Assembly (NCBI GenBank): GCA_026745465.1
Contig: JACYXH010000777.1
Coordinates: forward strand, 26,225-90,224
DNA: 64,000 bases
Direction of reading: 5' to 3'
Source: Lota lota
Lineage: Eukaryota; Chordata; Actinopteri; Gadiformes; Lotidae
The notes beneath the pieces are model-generated. The model did not search any database. It worked only from the letters and a program-made list of their open reading frames with translations, and had not been told where the DNA came from. Each line of letters begins with the position of its first letter. Position 1 is the stretch's first letter. Positions 11,080-22,289 of this stretch are shown here, piece after piece. Position numbers and translations under genes: made by a program.

Positions 11080-11255
11080 TAGACCTCAACTTTAGAGAGA
11101 AGAACACTCATGTGTTCACTAGTGAAATGATGAACTTACATAAACCACAACTCTAGAGAGAAGAACACTCATGTGTTCACTAGTGAAATGATGAACTTGG
11201 ATAGACCTCAACTCTGGAGAGAAAAACACTCATGTGTTCACTAGTGATTACAGAT
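11080..11255. promoter_or_regulatory. three tandem upstream elements with a GAACAC/GTGTTC palindrome (copy A)
   Basis: Three units of about 60 bp, each with AGAGAAGAACACTCATGTG followed by TTCACTAGTGA. The core GAACAC-TCAT-GTGTTC is an inverted repeat with a 4-bp spacer. Other receptor copies have two units in the same position. The location upstream of the putative first exon suggests a regulatory site. The factor is unknown, and the spacing does not fit a standard steroid-receptor element. Confidence 0.45.
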
Positions 11256-11695
11256 GATTCATTGGAGACGTCATTTGATAAACCACTAACTTTTAATGTG
11301 TAGTCCCTCCAAAACAAAAGTATATTTTTTGTATTGTATATTTTTACTTATAATTACTTCTATATAGCTATTTGACAAAACGGAACAAAATTGTATTTTA
11401 ATTTGCAAGATGAACCTTTTGAATAGTTTTCTACACAGATGACTAATTGGTAAATGTTAGCTGGCTGACCTCTCTTCTCAGTGATGGTGGGGCCTGAGTA
11501 GAACGATTTATATTGCTCTTAATCACAGTTAGTCTCAAAGGGCTTCACAGGCCCACATTATAGAAATCTAAATACTGGCTAAGCCTACTGAAAACTCATT
11601 TCTAAACATCTACTTAATGTAAAAGTGTGTGTTATGACTAGGCCTACCTCAGGCTAACGTGACCGTAGATGGAGACAACACAGTAAAAGTAGTCA

Positions 11696-11701
11696 TTTAT
11701 T
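11696..11701 (-). terminator. candidate polyadenylation signal of copy B
   Basis: AATAAA on the minus strand about 405 nt after the copy B stop codon. No other AATAAA closer to the stop was noticed. Confidence 0.35.
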
Positions 11702-12104
11702 TAAAAACTATTCAAATCAAAAGATATCAGAATGAGGCATGGAAGTCAGTCTTTTTGTTGATAATGTAAGCTTCAGGTAAGATAACTTATAAAAGGTCCA
11801 ATGTGATCGGATGCTTTCATATTCAGGTCATCAATTGATCAATATATCGCAATAATGGAAATGACCATCACAGGATCACCACACTCAAAATATAGAATTA
11901 ATAAAATGCAAAGATCCCATATTAAGGATACAGAAGTAGAAAACAGCATTCTACAGAACAGGAAACGAAGCGCTGTAGGATATGCAGCAAACAATCAGCC
12001 AGCGTATTGTCCTGTTTAAACTGAATGAATGAGACACTATACTCAGTCCTTTAAATCCTGCTGCCGCTAGTGGTTCACACTCTGAGGTGTTTCTTTGACG
12101 GTGC

Positions 12105-15100
12105 TTACATCTCTGAGGTTTCTCCCATCTCTGTCTGGTCCTGGTCCCTGAAAGAAGACAGAGGAGATATGAACTTCAGTCTCCCTGTAAGGCAGATCCA
12201 TTGGGTTGATTAAGTCCCAAAGTATAGAGTCTATTTTGACCACAGAGTAAAGGACCTCATCTGTCTGGTCTGATTGGACACGGGATCCAGCCAAACAGCG
12301 AGACACTTACTGGTTCTCTGAGAGAGAGGTGTGGATGCTGGCATAGTGATGGTCATCCTGCTCTACTATTGGTTCTCTCTGTGCTGCAGGAGCCAAGCGA
12401 TTGGTCAGAGCTGAAACGTTTTCATACACAGGAACAGGAAGTAGCTGATGGGGAGTGAGCACAGAAGAGTAAATTTAGAAATAGATTTACAATTCCTGAA
12501 GACAGTCCTGAAGGTCCTGTGCTTCTGGTTCATTTAGAGACCCTTAGTGGTGACTAGTGGTCCCACCATGCAGGCTGCCCTAGGCCTCACTTCAAGTCCT
12601 TCCTGCAAGGTTTCCTACAACTGTTGATCTAGTAAGACCTTTTTGTCTTTCAACAACATCTTCATTTGCTTCTTGAAAACAAGATTAGACATCAATAATT
12701 CCATTCATCCATCTCCTCTTTCTGCTCACTGGCAGAAGTCCATGCAGATCCTAGTTTGTCCTCTAGATGTCACCCTAGATCTCCCCCTTTAAACAAACAT
12801 CACTTTGTCAAGTCGTGACTCTTAAATCTGAGACTCTGATAATGAATTCCACTGAAGTTTCTATTCCCAGATGACCACAACACATCATAGTGGATAGGTG
12901 CCATGACAACACGGCCCCAGAGAAAGCATACAAACAAGACTGACGATCATGGAGCAATGCTTTGGTTTGGTTTAATTTCAAGTTACAAAGCATAAAACAT
13001 CCCAGAGATTAGCGCTTTAAAGTGTTGAACACTTTTTCCAAAGTGTACCTTGATGTCAAAACAACCACCTTAAAAGACAGACACATCAACATTAATATAG
13101 AACATCCTCCCTATTCAAGATTAAAAGTAAATTTATAATACAACAAGTTAAACAGCAGTGTGAACTACAAATATAAAACCTGTACCAAGTACCAGAGGTG
13201 CTCTCTCACCCTGCTCTTGTCTCTCTGCTGGGGTTCTGTTTCATGTACAGTGGGAGATCATTCCCTAGTACAGTAACAGTGTGGAAGATGGAGTGCCTTG
13301 CAGTGTTACTTACCCTAGACACACTACAAGACATGCCACTAGCGTAGATGAATTGACCATGTTGCTGATGCACCACGTCAATATGGCACATCAAGTAACC
13401 AGGAGCTGTTATATTAATAATATCATACATATGGTTTAGCTTCAGCTGGTTCACACAATCTGCCACTGGAGGAGGCAGGCCTGTTGAAACTCCTGGGGTC
13501 CTATGTGTGTTTTAGGGGAGGCATTTAAGACGTATCTGATAACATTGTTTTGCATAACCTGCATTCTAGTTTTTAGTTTTTGTGATAAACCACTGTACCA
13601 GGCTGGGCATGCACAATCATAATGGCACTGAAAGAAGGCTCAAAACAACAGTTCTCTAACTCTGAAATTAAATGATTTAGAGTGGCGATACAAGATTGGT
13701 AACCAGGTCACCAGATAAACCTTTGTTGATTGTCGCTCCAAGATAAGAGACGTTAAGTTTGGATGTGATACTACTTCTACCAGGATCTTACTCTTACACG
13801 TTTCTTTAACTTGTGCTTCAGTCCAAACTAAATGGAATCTGTTTGTTGTAAAAGAAAATCGATATACTTTCTTCCTGTAAAAACATTAGGGTCGCTAAGT
13901 AAGATATACTCTCAAAATCTGGTTGAGGGTTTAACTTCAGATTCTTTATGAAAATAGAGACACTGTGATGAACAGTCTCTCCTAGCCACAGGGCTAGAGC
14001 AACAGAGAAGGACACTTACTAAGGAAACAACTAGAAGTCTCTTGTGTGGTCTTGTGTTGTGGCCTCAGGGCATTTCCACCGTGTGTCTCAGTAAAGGATG
14101 GGTTAGTAATAAATGGCTTCCTGTGTCTCACCTCCTTCACGGTATCTGGCCTTCCTCCCTGTCCACGTGCTTTTCTGGAGGCCCTCTTTCTTCTGGTGAA
14201 GAGAACAGAGAGATGAAGAAGCAATAGGTGGAGTGAAGGAACGTAAAACGAGAAAGAGAGAGATCTCACCTCATCCAGAGGAAGACCAGGAGGAGTATGG
14301 TGGCCAGTAAGACAACGATGGTTCTTACAGTCACTGTTGTTGTCTGTGATGATGTCACTGGTGCATAGTCAGTTGATTTCAAACACTGATAGCAAACTGC
14401 AGCATAAATAGGAAAATGTTTCACAGTGTGATTGTGACTGTGTGGAAGGTGAAAGTGTCTTTTAAATGAACACTTACCTTTAATTAACAAAAAGGTGGAA
14501 TTATGAAGTCCGATTGCATTATGAGCTTGGCAGTAATAGTTTCCTCCAAGCTCAGATGTGATATTAGTGATGGTGTAGTTCTGTCCTGATTCTTTCACTG
14601 AGTCGTCATGTTCCTTGAACCAGGTGTAGTTAGCTGCTGGGTTGGCATTACTGCTGCAGCTCAGAGTCACTGAACTACCCTCCTCTATTTCACCAGAGGG
14701 ACTCACGGTCACTGAGGGGGTCTTTGGAATGTCTGTAAAGAACACATAATAACAATATTCACCCTAAAGATGTAAAACTGTTTAAAGCACGCAACTGCAA
14801 ATCCAGTATGATACAGAATATTGTTTAAACTAATAACATACTTCTACTTATTAATGAGTAATAATGTTTACAAGCATACAGCAATACAAGAATACTAGCT
14901 AAATATTTGAAAGATCAAATATAGAAAAGATGTTTACATATTAGACAGATTTTCAACTCACACTTAACATCCATGAATAGCGAGTTAGAGCTCAGATGTC
15001 CATATTTGTTCTCTGCGTGACAGCGGTAAGTTCTTCTGTCTTCAGGGCGGACTGAGGGGAAGATATAAGGTTGACTTGGTTTCCAGACCAGAGGTTGGTT

Positions 15101-17571
15101 GTTCTTAAACCAGGTGTACTTAGCTGCTGGGTTGGCATCACTGCTGCAGCTCAGAGTCACTGAACTGCCCTCATCTATTTCACCAGAGGGACTTGAATAC
15201 ACAGATGTGTGTTTAGGCCCATCTGGAGACACATAGAAACATTTAAAAACAACATGTACGTTTATATTCATGACAGTATTAATGATAATGAAAATCAAAA
15301 ATAATTGTTGTGGTTCATTGCATGATGAATTTACTGATGACTAAGGTTGACATGATTCATGTATTATATACAAGTCTTTAATAAGGTGTACTATATGTGT
15401 TTTACTTACATTTTACGTTAATAGTAATCAACTCCTTTTTTGTCCCTAGCTCATTCCTAGCTTCACAGAGATATTGTCCAGAGTTTGAAGACAGGATGTT
15501 TCTAAAGACGAGCTGTTGTCCCTGGTTCATGACTCTGTAGGAACGACCTGTATTAACCTTGAACCAGGTGTACTTAGCTGCTGGGTTGGCATCACTGCTG
15601 CAGCTCAGAGTCACTGAACTGCCCTCCTCTATTTCACCAGAGGGACTCACGGTCACTGAGGGGGTCTTTGGAGCGTCTGTTAACAGTTACATTTGATTAA
15701 TTATATAAAATATCAGCAGTTTGGGTCCATCATAGTAAATCTACATGTAGTTCTTTACCCTAAAAGGTCCATTACATCTGGTATCATGTCAGTGTACTGG
15801 GGAGTGGACTTACACACTAAAGGAGAGTGGAGATCGTATCCTTCATCATTCCCCTGTAGCACTGTAAACAAACACATCTCATTGAGAAGAAACACAGAGG
15901 TTCAGCTGATGAAAAGATCAGAAGCTATATAAGGAGATGGAGGCTGGTGGGTGGAGATGGAAACTACAGATACATGATGACCACTGAGCTGTGAGAGGAA
16001 CCTTCCAGAACATCATGTGACACCAGTGGCGTAGCCGGGTCGTATCAAGTCGGGAATTACATTTTCTATTATGTTCATGTTTATTTTTATTTTTATCAAA
16101 ATTAAGATTGCAAACTTGCAATTGCAACAGGTTATGTCATTCATTGAAGCGAATTCTTTACAACTTTACCATAAGGGTAATTAATGAATTCATTCATTAT
16201 ATAGGTAAATAAGAATTAACTAACAGTTAATTAACTGTTAACTTGAGGTCTAGTAATCATTTACTAACCCAAATTAGAACCCCCATTTTTATGCCATATA
16301 ATAAGGCTTCTTACTGCATTAACTAATGTTAATTCATGGTTAATTAATGTACCTTTACTGTAAAGTTTTACCAACGGACGTTACACACATCAGTGTAAGA
16401 AACAAGAACAAGACGATCTGTTGAACGTTAATATAATATATGAATCCTTGGATTTCTTTCTTATTTCTAGAAAGGAAATATTGCCATAGATTGGGTTTCA
16501 TAGACAATATAATGCAATGTTTAATGGCATGTGGCACTGTATGAAGGCTGCTTAATAATCAGGCTAAGAGACACAATCTCCTTTCAAATTGATCACAAGT
16601 GTTCTGCTCTTCCCTTTCCGTAGCTTTTAGGACGGTAGTGTAGGCTGCTAGGCTGTGTAGTCTCTGTAGGCCTCGGCCCTGTAGTCTATGTGCTTCTTTT
16701 GTGGTCGTGTGACTATAAGCTTTGTAATTACTTAGATGTGGAGACAAGGAATGTAGAGGAGAGGAGGTGAGGAGAGGAGACAAGGAAAGGATTGGAGACA
16801 AGGAGAGTAAAGAAGGATATAGGAATAGTGGCAAGGAGAGAAGTTAAGGAAAGGAGAAGAATGGAGACAAGGAAGAGAGGAGAGGAGACAAATAGAGGAG
16901 AGAAGACAAGGAGAGGAGAGAAGCCAAGGAGAGGAGACAAGGAGAGCAGAGAGAGGACAGGAGATTACACGCAGTGTCTACCATATCACTGAATCCGAAT
17001 TACAACATTGCAGCAGAAGATTGATGTGCCATGTCTAAATAATCATCAATAGAATAAATGGGGGAAACAGTTGATTTCAACATCTATATTTTTCAAAAAG
17101 TCAAAAAGTAACCAAATTAACCCTTTGATCTTGTAAATAGTTCAGGCTTGCCTAGCAACCAGGAAATGGCCAACAAAACCCTAATGCAAATATTTATTCT
17201 GTAAAATGATTCACAGAGTATTGTGATCTAAAATCCCGTACAGTACTTTCACTACAAGAGGCTGTATACAACTTGCAGTGAAGTGGTCTTTTCCAATGAC
17301 TAATGAACCATAACTGAACTATATAAAGGGGACCGTTCTCTATTCTAGTGGTCTGTTCAACCAAACACAGCGTTCTAGAGGGTTATTCTTTAATGTTGTA
17401 TTTACTATTATTCTATCTTCAACATGCTGTGGTTTCACCCTTTCCTCGTTCCAGTTGCTTGGTTGTCATGTTATTGAAACAGTTCAACTAAATGTTCACA
17501 ATGTAAATGAACCAACCTGGTACTGACAGAAGGAAAGCTAGAAATCCTCTTGCTGCTGATCTTAAATTCAT
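12105..17571 (-). CDS. CD22-like receptor, copy B, without V domain and distal tail motifs (9 coding exons, 403 aa)
   Basis: Exons (5' to 3'): 17571-17517, 15861-15814, 15676-15410, 15222-14962, 14732-14478, 14357-14270, 14192-14132, 12444-12311, 12147-12105, totalling 1,212 nt and closing in frame. The signal peptide is identical to copy A. Exon 2 is a 48-nt fusion of the first bases of the V exon with the last bases of the second Ig exon; the rest of both domains is deleted, so the presumed sialic-acid-binding Arg is absent. Three C2 domains (types X, Y, Z), a TM helix and a basic juxtamembrane exon follow. In the tail exon a GAA-to-TAA-type change creates a gtaagt donor at 12,310. Using it skips the stop and joins in phase 2 to the last exon. 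The VFYSVV motif is lost. The last exon stops (TAA) exactly where the other copies have the Tyr of ELYSTI. Only Y352 (YENV) and Y379 (HYASI) remain. It could equally be a decaying pseudogene; the consistent phase favours a real altered receptor. Confidence 0.72.
13060..13800 (-). mobile_element. LINE fragment in a copy B intron
   Basis: The minus-strand frame at 13,206-13,466 (VNQLKLNHMYDIINITAPGY, later SNTARHSIFHTVTVLGNDLP) and the stretch at about 13,560-13,760 (NVSYLGATINKGLSGDL) match the C-terminal part of a fish LINE RT in style. The reading frame is broken. Copies A and C have a different LINE piece in this intron, so the introns have separate histories. Confidence 0.6.
15923..17510. 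other. intron 1 of copy B
   Basis: Non-coding sequence between the signal-peptide exon and the fused exon. It holds the purine-rich minisatellite (16,735-16,970) and is otherwise AT-rich. It aligns by eye with intron 1 of A (8,340-9,630) and C (34,640-35,880). No exon was seen. Confidence 0.7.
16735..16970. repeat. purine-rich minisatellite, intron 1 of copy B
   Basis: Paralogue of the tracts at 8,840 and 35,095, with its own unit number and substitutions. Confidence 0.85.
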
Positions 17572-18077
17572 AGTGAGTCCTCTCCTCTCTCACTCTGTTG
17601 TTCTGGGGAGATATTTAAACACAGCTACAGGTAAAAATCTATTTTAAAAAGTAACATTTCTACAAGGAAAACTATGATTTGAGTTTGTTAAGGATAAAAG
17701 TTAAGACTATAAAAAATCATGCTGTGGAGGAGGAAGCTGGTCTGACGTCTACTCTGTGATTCCAGTTCATCATACAGTTAGCAGAACAAAGAATGTTGAA
17801 AGACTTCCTTCCTCTTCACACCATGATTAGCAGCAGAATGAACAGAAGCCTTGTAACTATTGGTCCACTCATAGAATCACCATTTTAGACCACAGTGAAC
17901 GGTACACCGTTCCTTCATGTTTTATCTTCTGCTATTTTATTATCTTTTTATTAATCTTCTGTCCTTCTGCTCCTTACTCACACACAGGCAGGCAGGCCAG
18001 CAGGCAGATAAACACACACACACCACAGTGTTGCATAGTTTCATCTTTAGTCAAGTCTGGTTACTTACGTGACTTAC

Positions 18078-18135
18078 CTCATCCTATCCCCAGGATGTGG
18101 GACAGCACAACTCTAGAGAGAAGATCACACTGTGT
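18078..18135 (-). other. putative noncoding first exon of copy B
   Basis: The minus-strand block ends GATGAG with a perfect gtaagt donor. The partner acceptor is near 17,624 (cctgtag before CTGTGTTTAAATATC). The outer limit is not determinable. Confidence 0.42.
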
Positions 18136-18505
18136 GCCACTGAAGTGAAATGAACTTTTTTATAAAACAATAGTTTCCACATAGACAATTTCCATCATTA
18201 GACATTAAAGCACCCTAAAAACCCCTTCTCTTTCCCTCCCACCCAATTCTTCACGATTAAACAAAACAAAGAGAATAAAAAAGAAAAGAAAACTAACAGT
18301 AAACTAACAAAAGAAGTAGAATGAGTACTTTCCAAATCAGCTGGCTTTCCTCTCACCACATAGGTTAGCTTCTCCAGTGCCAGGCTGGATGACATTCAAC
18401 ACCCACATACCAGGACTAGGTCTGTCCATACTTTACCACATCAATGACATTACTCTTGGAGGAGACACATTAATAAGGGTTTATTTACTGTGCTGTACTG
18501 AAATA

Positions 18506-18583
18506 TACTGCTCAAAAAAATAAAGGGAACACTTAAACAGCACAATGTAACTCCAAGTGTTCCCTTTATTTTTTTGAGCAGTA
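18506..18583. mobile_element. 78-bp palindromic MITE (Tc1/mariner type)
   Basis: Perfect 29-bp terminal inverted repeats, starting TACTGCTCAAAAAAATAAAG at 18,506 and mirrored to 18,583, surround a 20-bp centre. Flanking TA dinucleotides (18,504-18,505 and 18,584-18,585) fit a TA target duplication. The paralogous flanks of copies A and C lack the insertion, which supplies the empty site. Confidence 0.88.
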
Positions 18584-18589
18584 TATTAA

Positions 18590-18705
18590 CTTAGATAGAC
18601 CTCAACTCTGGAGAGAAGAACACTCATGTGTTCACTAGTGAAATGATGAACTTAGATAGATCACAACTCTGGAGAGAATAACACTCATGTGTTCACTAGT
18701 GATTA
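18590..18705. promoter_or_regulatory. two tandem upstream palindromic elements (copy B)
   Basis: Two units of the ~60-bp element with GAACACTCATGTGTTCACTA, upstream of the copy B first exon. Three units are present in copy A and two in copies 0 and C. Confidence 0.42.
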
Positions 18706-18821
18706 CAGATGGTTCCTTGGAGACACCATGTGATGGTTCCTAACAACCCATAGCAAAGTAAAATTCAAGATGAGATCTCCTTTATATCACTGTAACATCT
18801 CCTAGTCAAAATGACCACAAG

Positions 18822-19718
18822 TGTTAAGGTTACGACTAGGACCCAAATGCAAGTCACACACGAGAAGGGAGCGGGTTGAAAGGGGATTTATTTACACACA
18901 GGTACAGGCAAGGGCTAGGCAGGCGGGTAGTCAAGCAGGCAGTAGGCAGGCGGGTAGTCAGGCAGAGGGACGTAGGCAGGCGGGTAGTCGAGCAGGCAGA
19001 AGGCAAGCGGGTAGTCAGGCAGGCAGAGGGACGTAGGCAGGCGGGTAGTCGAGCAGGCAGAAGGCAGGCGGGTAGTCAGGCAGGCAGAGGGACATAGGCA
19101 GGCGGGTAGTCGAGCAGGCAGAAGGCAAGCGGGTAGTCAGGCAGGCAGAGTGACGTAGGCAGGCGGGTAGTCGAGCAGGCAGTGGGCAGGCGGGTAGTCA
19201 GGCAGGCAGTAGGCAGGCAGGTAGTCAGGCAGGCAGAGGGACGTAGGCCGGCGGGTAGTCAAGCAGGCAGAAGGCAGGCGGGTAGTCAGGCAGGCAGAGG
19301 GACGTAGGCAGGCGGGTAGTCGAGCAGGCAGAGGTTCGGTGGCAGGCGGATGGCAAGCAGGCAGAAAGACTAGGCAACAGGAACGGGAACAGGAACGAGG
19401 AGGACAAGAGGAAAAGGAATGGGAACGGAACCGGGGTGGACTAGAGGGGAAGGAACTGGAACTGGAACAGGAGCGGAACCCGTAACAGGAACTAGAGAGA
19501 TAAAAGGCGGGGCTGATGTTACCGTGAGAGGTGAACTAACAAACTAGCACTGGCTCTGTGGGGAGCCAGTGCTTAAGTACTGAGGGGGGTGATTGTCTGA
19601 TTGCAGGCAGGAGTGTAGAGCGGGGTGCACGTGGATAATTGATGACAGGGAGGTAAACAAAGGAACATGGTGTAGTGGCAGCCGGCGCCACTAGGTGGTG
19701 GCAGAGGGTGCCGTGACA
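18822..19718 (-). mobile_element. solo LTR, related to the LTR element at 27,941-31,619
   Basis: It begins TGTTAAGGTTACGACTAGGA and ends CCGTGACA, with a near-perfect 5-bp target duplication (ACAAG at 18,817 and ACGAG at 19,719). The uninterrupted site is seen in copy 0 (about 515-525) and copy C (about 37,132-37,142). Its edges and interior resemble the LTRs at 27,941 and 31,028 in the same reading direction, so minus orientation is inferred. Most of its length is a ~60-bp minisatellite of GGCAGGCGGGTAGTC motifs. No internal region is left. Confidence 0.8.
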
Positions 19719-20156
19719 ACGAGTCAAGGCCAAAGAAAGATTTGGTGCATTTTCTCATTCATCTCAATTGTCACTCCCGAGAAATAACCAAGGTTCAGTC
19801 TCACATTGATCTGTGTGAGTTCTCTACATTTTCTTACAGGTGTCTCATGTCTAGAGTCTCAGCTATGAAACTAAATGAGAGTAGTGCAAGCTTTCAAATT
19901 AGTCTCAATACGACACCAACAATTTGATGCACTACCTACATTTTGTCTCAGTTAATCACATACAAATCTCAGCACCACTTTAACCTAATCTTATCTGATA
20001 CTCTTAAATGGAAACAATTCGTGCAAATGTGATGTACCAGATATATGGTTTATGTACATCAAGTATGCATAACTTACAGAACCTTCAGCTCATTTCACAC
20101 AGAAGTCACGTAACTCAATGTACGTGCCGATTTCCAACACCATCGAGTACTGAAGC

Positions 20157-20420
20157 CTAAAACCTCTCCAGTGTGTTTTGGAAATGAGCTTCTAAAACAA
20201 TGCCAGGCATGGATGTCATGTCAACGAAAACAACTTTGCCCAATACATGCTCAAGGGGAAACACAATTGTGTTGTCAGAGGTTTCCAACAGGGGTACAAC
20301 ATAAAAGCATGTGCCATTTGTTAAAGTCTCTTGAAGAAAAACCGGCACTTTCAAACACATTAGTAAGTGCCAAGTTGGCACCGGATTCCTCAGAGGTAAA
20401 GATGAACTCAATCTGCCCAT
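20157..20420 (-). other. second copy of the unidentified ORF fragment
   Basis: Open frame of 87 codons whose last ~55 residues match the frame at 958-1,209. The first ~30 residues differ because of small indels. Identity and function are unknown. Confidence 0.25.
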
Positions 20421-20483
20421 ATGATATACTGTTTTTTATTTTGCCTTTCCCGTAATGCCTTGAAGTGAGACCGTTTCTCCTAA

Positions 20484-21290
20484 TCAGAATCAGAATCAGA
20501 GTTATTGCCAAGTAGGTTTTCACATAAAGGAATTTGTTTTGGTCTCGGTGGTGCGTAACAATACACATTAAACACGTATTGGGACAAGAAAGGCAAGAAC
20601 AAGGTGACTAGTAACAATAATAATAAATAATAAATAATAGAGCGATGATAAATAGATAATAATAGAAGAGATGAGGTATTTATAAAGGGAGTGCAAGTCA
20701 TGAGACCAATAATACCAGATGGAGGAGGTGAGGATGGACTCTATGATGGCAGTGTAGAAGAGCACCATCATAGGTTAGGCAGTTTGTCCTTCCTCAGCTG
20801 TCGAAAGCAGTACATCCTCTGCTGGGCTTTCTTGATGGTGGAGCTGATGTTCAGCTCCCACTTGAGGTCATGGGTGATGATGATGCCCAGGAAGCGGAAG
20901 GACTCCACAGAGTCGACTGAGGAGTCACACAGGGTGATGGGGAAGAGATGAAGTCCACAACCATCTCCACTGTCTTTAGAGCATTGAGCTCCAGGTTGTT
21001 TTGACCGCACCAGGACACCAGATGGTCAATCTCCCACCTGTAGGCAGACTCATCCCCACCAGAGATGAGCCCAATGAGGGTGGTGTCGTCTGCAAGCTTC
21101 AGGAGCTTGACTGACTGATGACTGGAGGCGCAGCTGTTTGTGTACAGGGAGAAGAGGGGGGAAAGGACAAAGCTTTGGGGGGGGGGGGGCGGTGCTGATG
21201 GTCCGGGTGTCAGAGACATGTTTACCTAGCTTCACATACTGCTTCCTGTCTGACAGGAAGTTGGTGGAGTCGGGTACGTGCAGCTGGGAG
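20484..21290 (-). mobile_element. LINE fragment, copy 2
   Basis: Paralogue of the element at 1,285-2,560 at the same relative site, with the (ATTCTG)n-type 3' end at about 20,484-20,500. Here the RT catalytic motif LADDTTLIG is intact (about 21,080), but a deletion of about 400 bp removes the C-terminal region that copy 1 still has. A poly(G) run lies at about 21,178. Confidence 0.85.
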
Positions 21291-21709
21291 AGCTTGTCTG
21301 CTAACTTGTGCCGTGTGAAATGTCATCACTTTCTTAGAATGAATGCGGTGACCAGCATGTTTTTCCTTTGCAGAGAGGTGTATTGGCCTCTGTAATATTT
21401 GCCTCATGAAAGTCTCAGACTCCATACCTTTAAAATCAATACTCTCCCTGTAAACGCTGGAAATCAATGTTTTTGTATTGTTCTTCATCATAGTTACAGT
21501 CTCAAAGGGCTTTACAGGCCCGCATTATAGGAATCTAAATACTGGCTAAGCCTACTGAAAATTCAACCGTAAACATCTACTTAATGTTAAGTGTGTTACG
21601 ACTACCTCAGGCAAACTCATACAATGAAAAGATCCCCTTTGAATGACACAGAAGTAGAAAACAGCATTAACACATCTCCTATTTAAAGCCACGTAAACTC
21701 CAAAATCAC

Positions 21710-21715
21710 TTTATT
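21710..21715 (-). terminator. candidate polyadenylation signal of copy C
   Basis: AATAAA on the minus strand, about 575 nt past the copy C stop, in the same context as the signal of copy A. Confidence 0.45.
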
Positions 21716-21889
21716 CAGTTAAAAACAGTTCTGTTTGGGTCTCACTAAGTTTTGTTGAACATTTCTTTGTTATTAAAATGTAGAAAGTTATTAAAGGGAG
21801 GAAATTATATATTAAATACAAGAATGTTTTAGTGCAGTCAGGAGATGGCTAGGATGGTTAGCTAACCGACCCAGACAGGTATTGACACT

Positions 21890-22050
21890 AAAGACCTCCC
21901 CTCACAGGTGCAGTACATGTAGGTAACCAGCAGGTGGTAACTTAAAGACCTCCCCTCACAGGTGCAGTACATGTAGGTAACCAGCAGGTGGTACCGTTAA
22001 GACCTCCCTCACAGGTGCAGTACATGCAGGTAACCAGCCGGTGGTAGCAA
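21890..22050. repeat. 54-bp VNTR in the 3' flank of copy C
   Basis: Three units of the repeat that occurs twice at 3,784-3,900. Confidence 0.8.
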
Positions 22051-22289
22051 TGAAGCAGAGCTACATCCACCAGAGCAAGAAGCCCTGGATAAGAACGGAA
22101 GTGGAACATACACAATCAAGTAAATAAGTCAAAAAAAGTCAGCAGATCGTGTATAAGCAGTTATGGCAAGTGTTCAGTCAAGTTAATTAAGCACCATAGG
22201 ATATGCACACAGCGTAATGTCCTGTTTAAACTAAATGGATGATACAATCTACCTAGTCCCACTATTTAAATATTGCTGCTGCAACTGGT

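Noticed and set aside
12067..12306. Minus frame at 12,067-12,306 as the normal copy B tail
   Set aside because: It reads through the last part of the old exon and a fused intron in the wrong phase for the last exon. The phase-consistent model uses the donor at 12,310.
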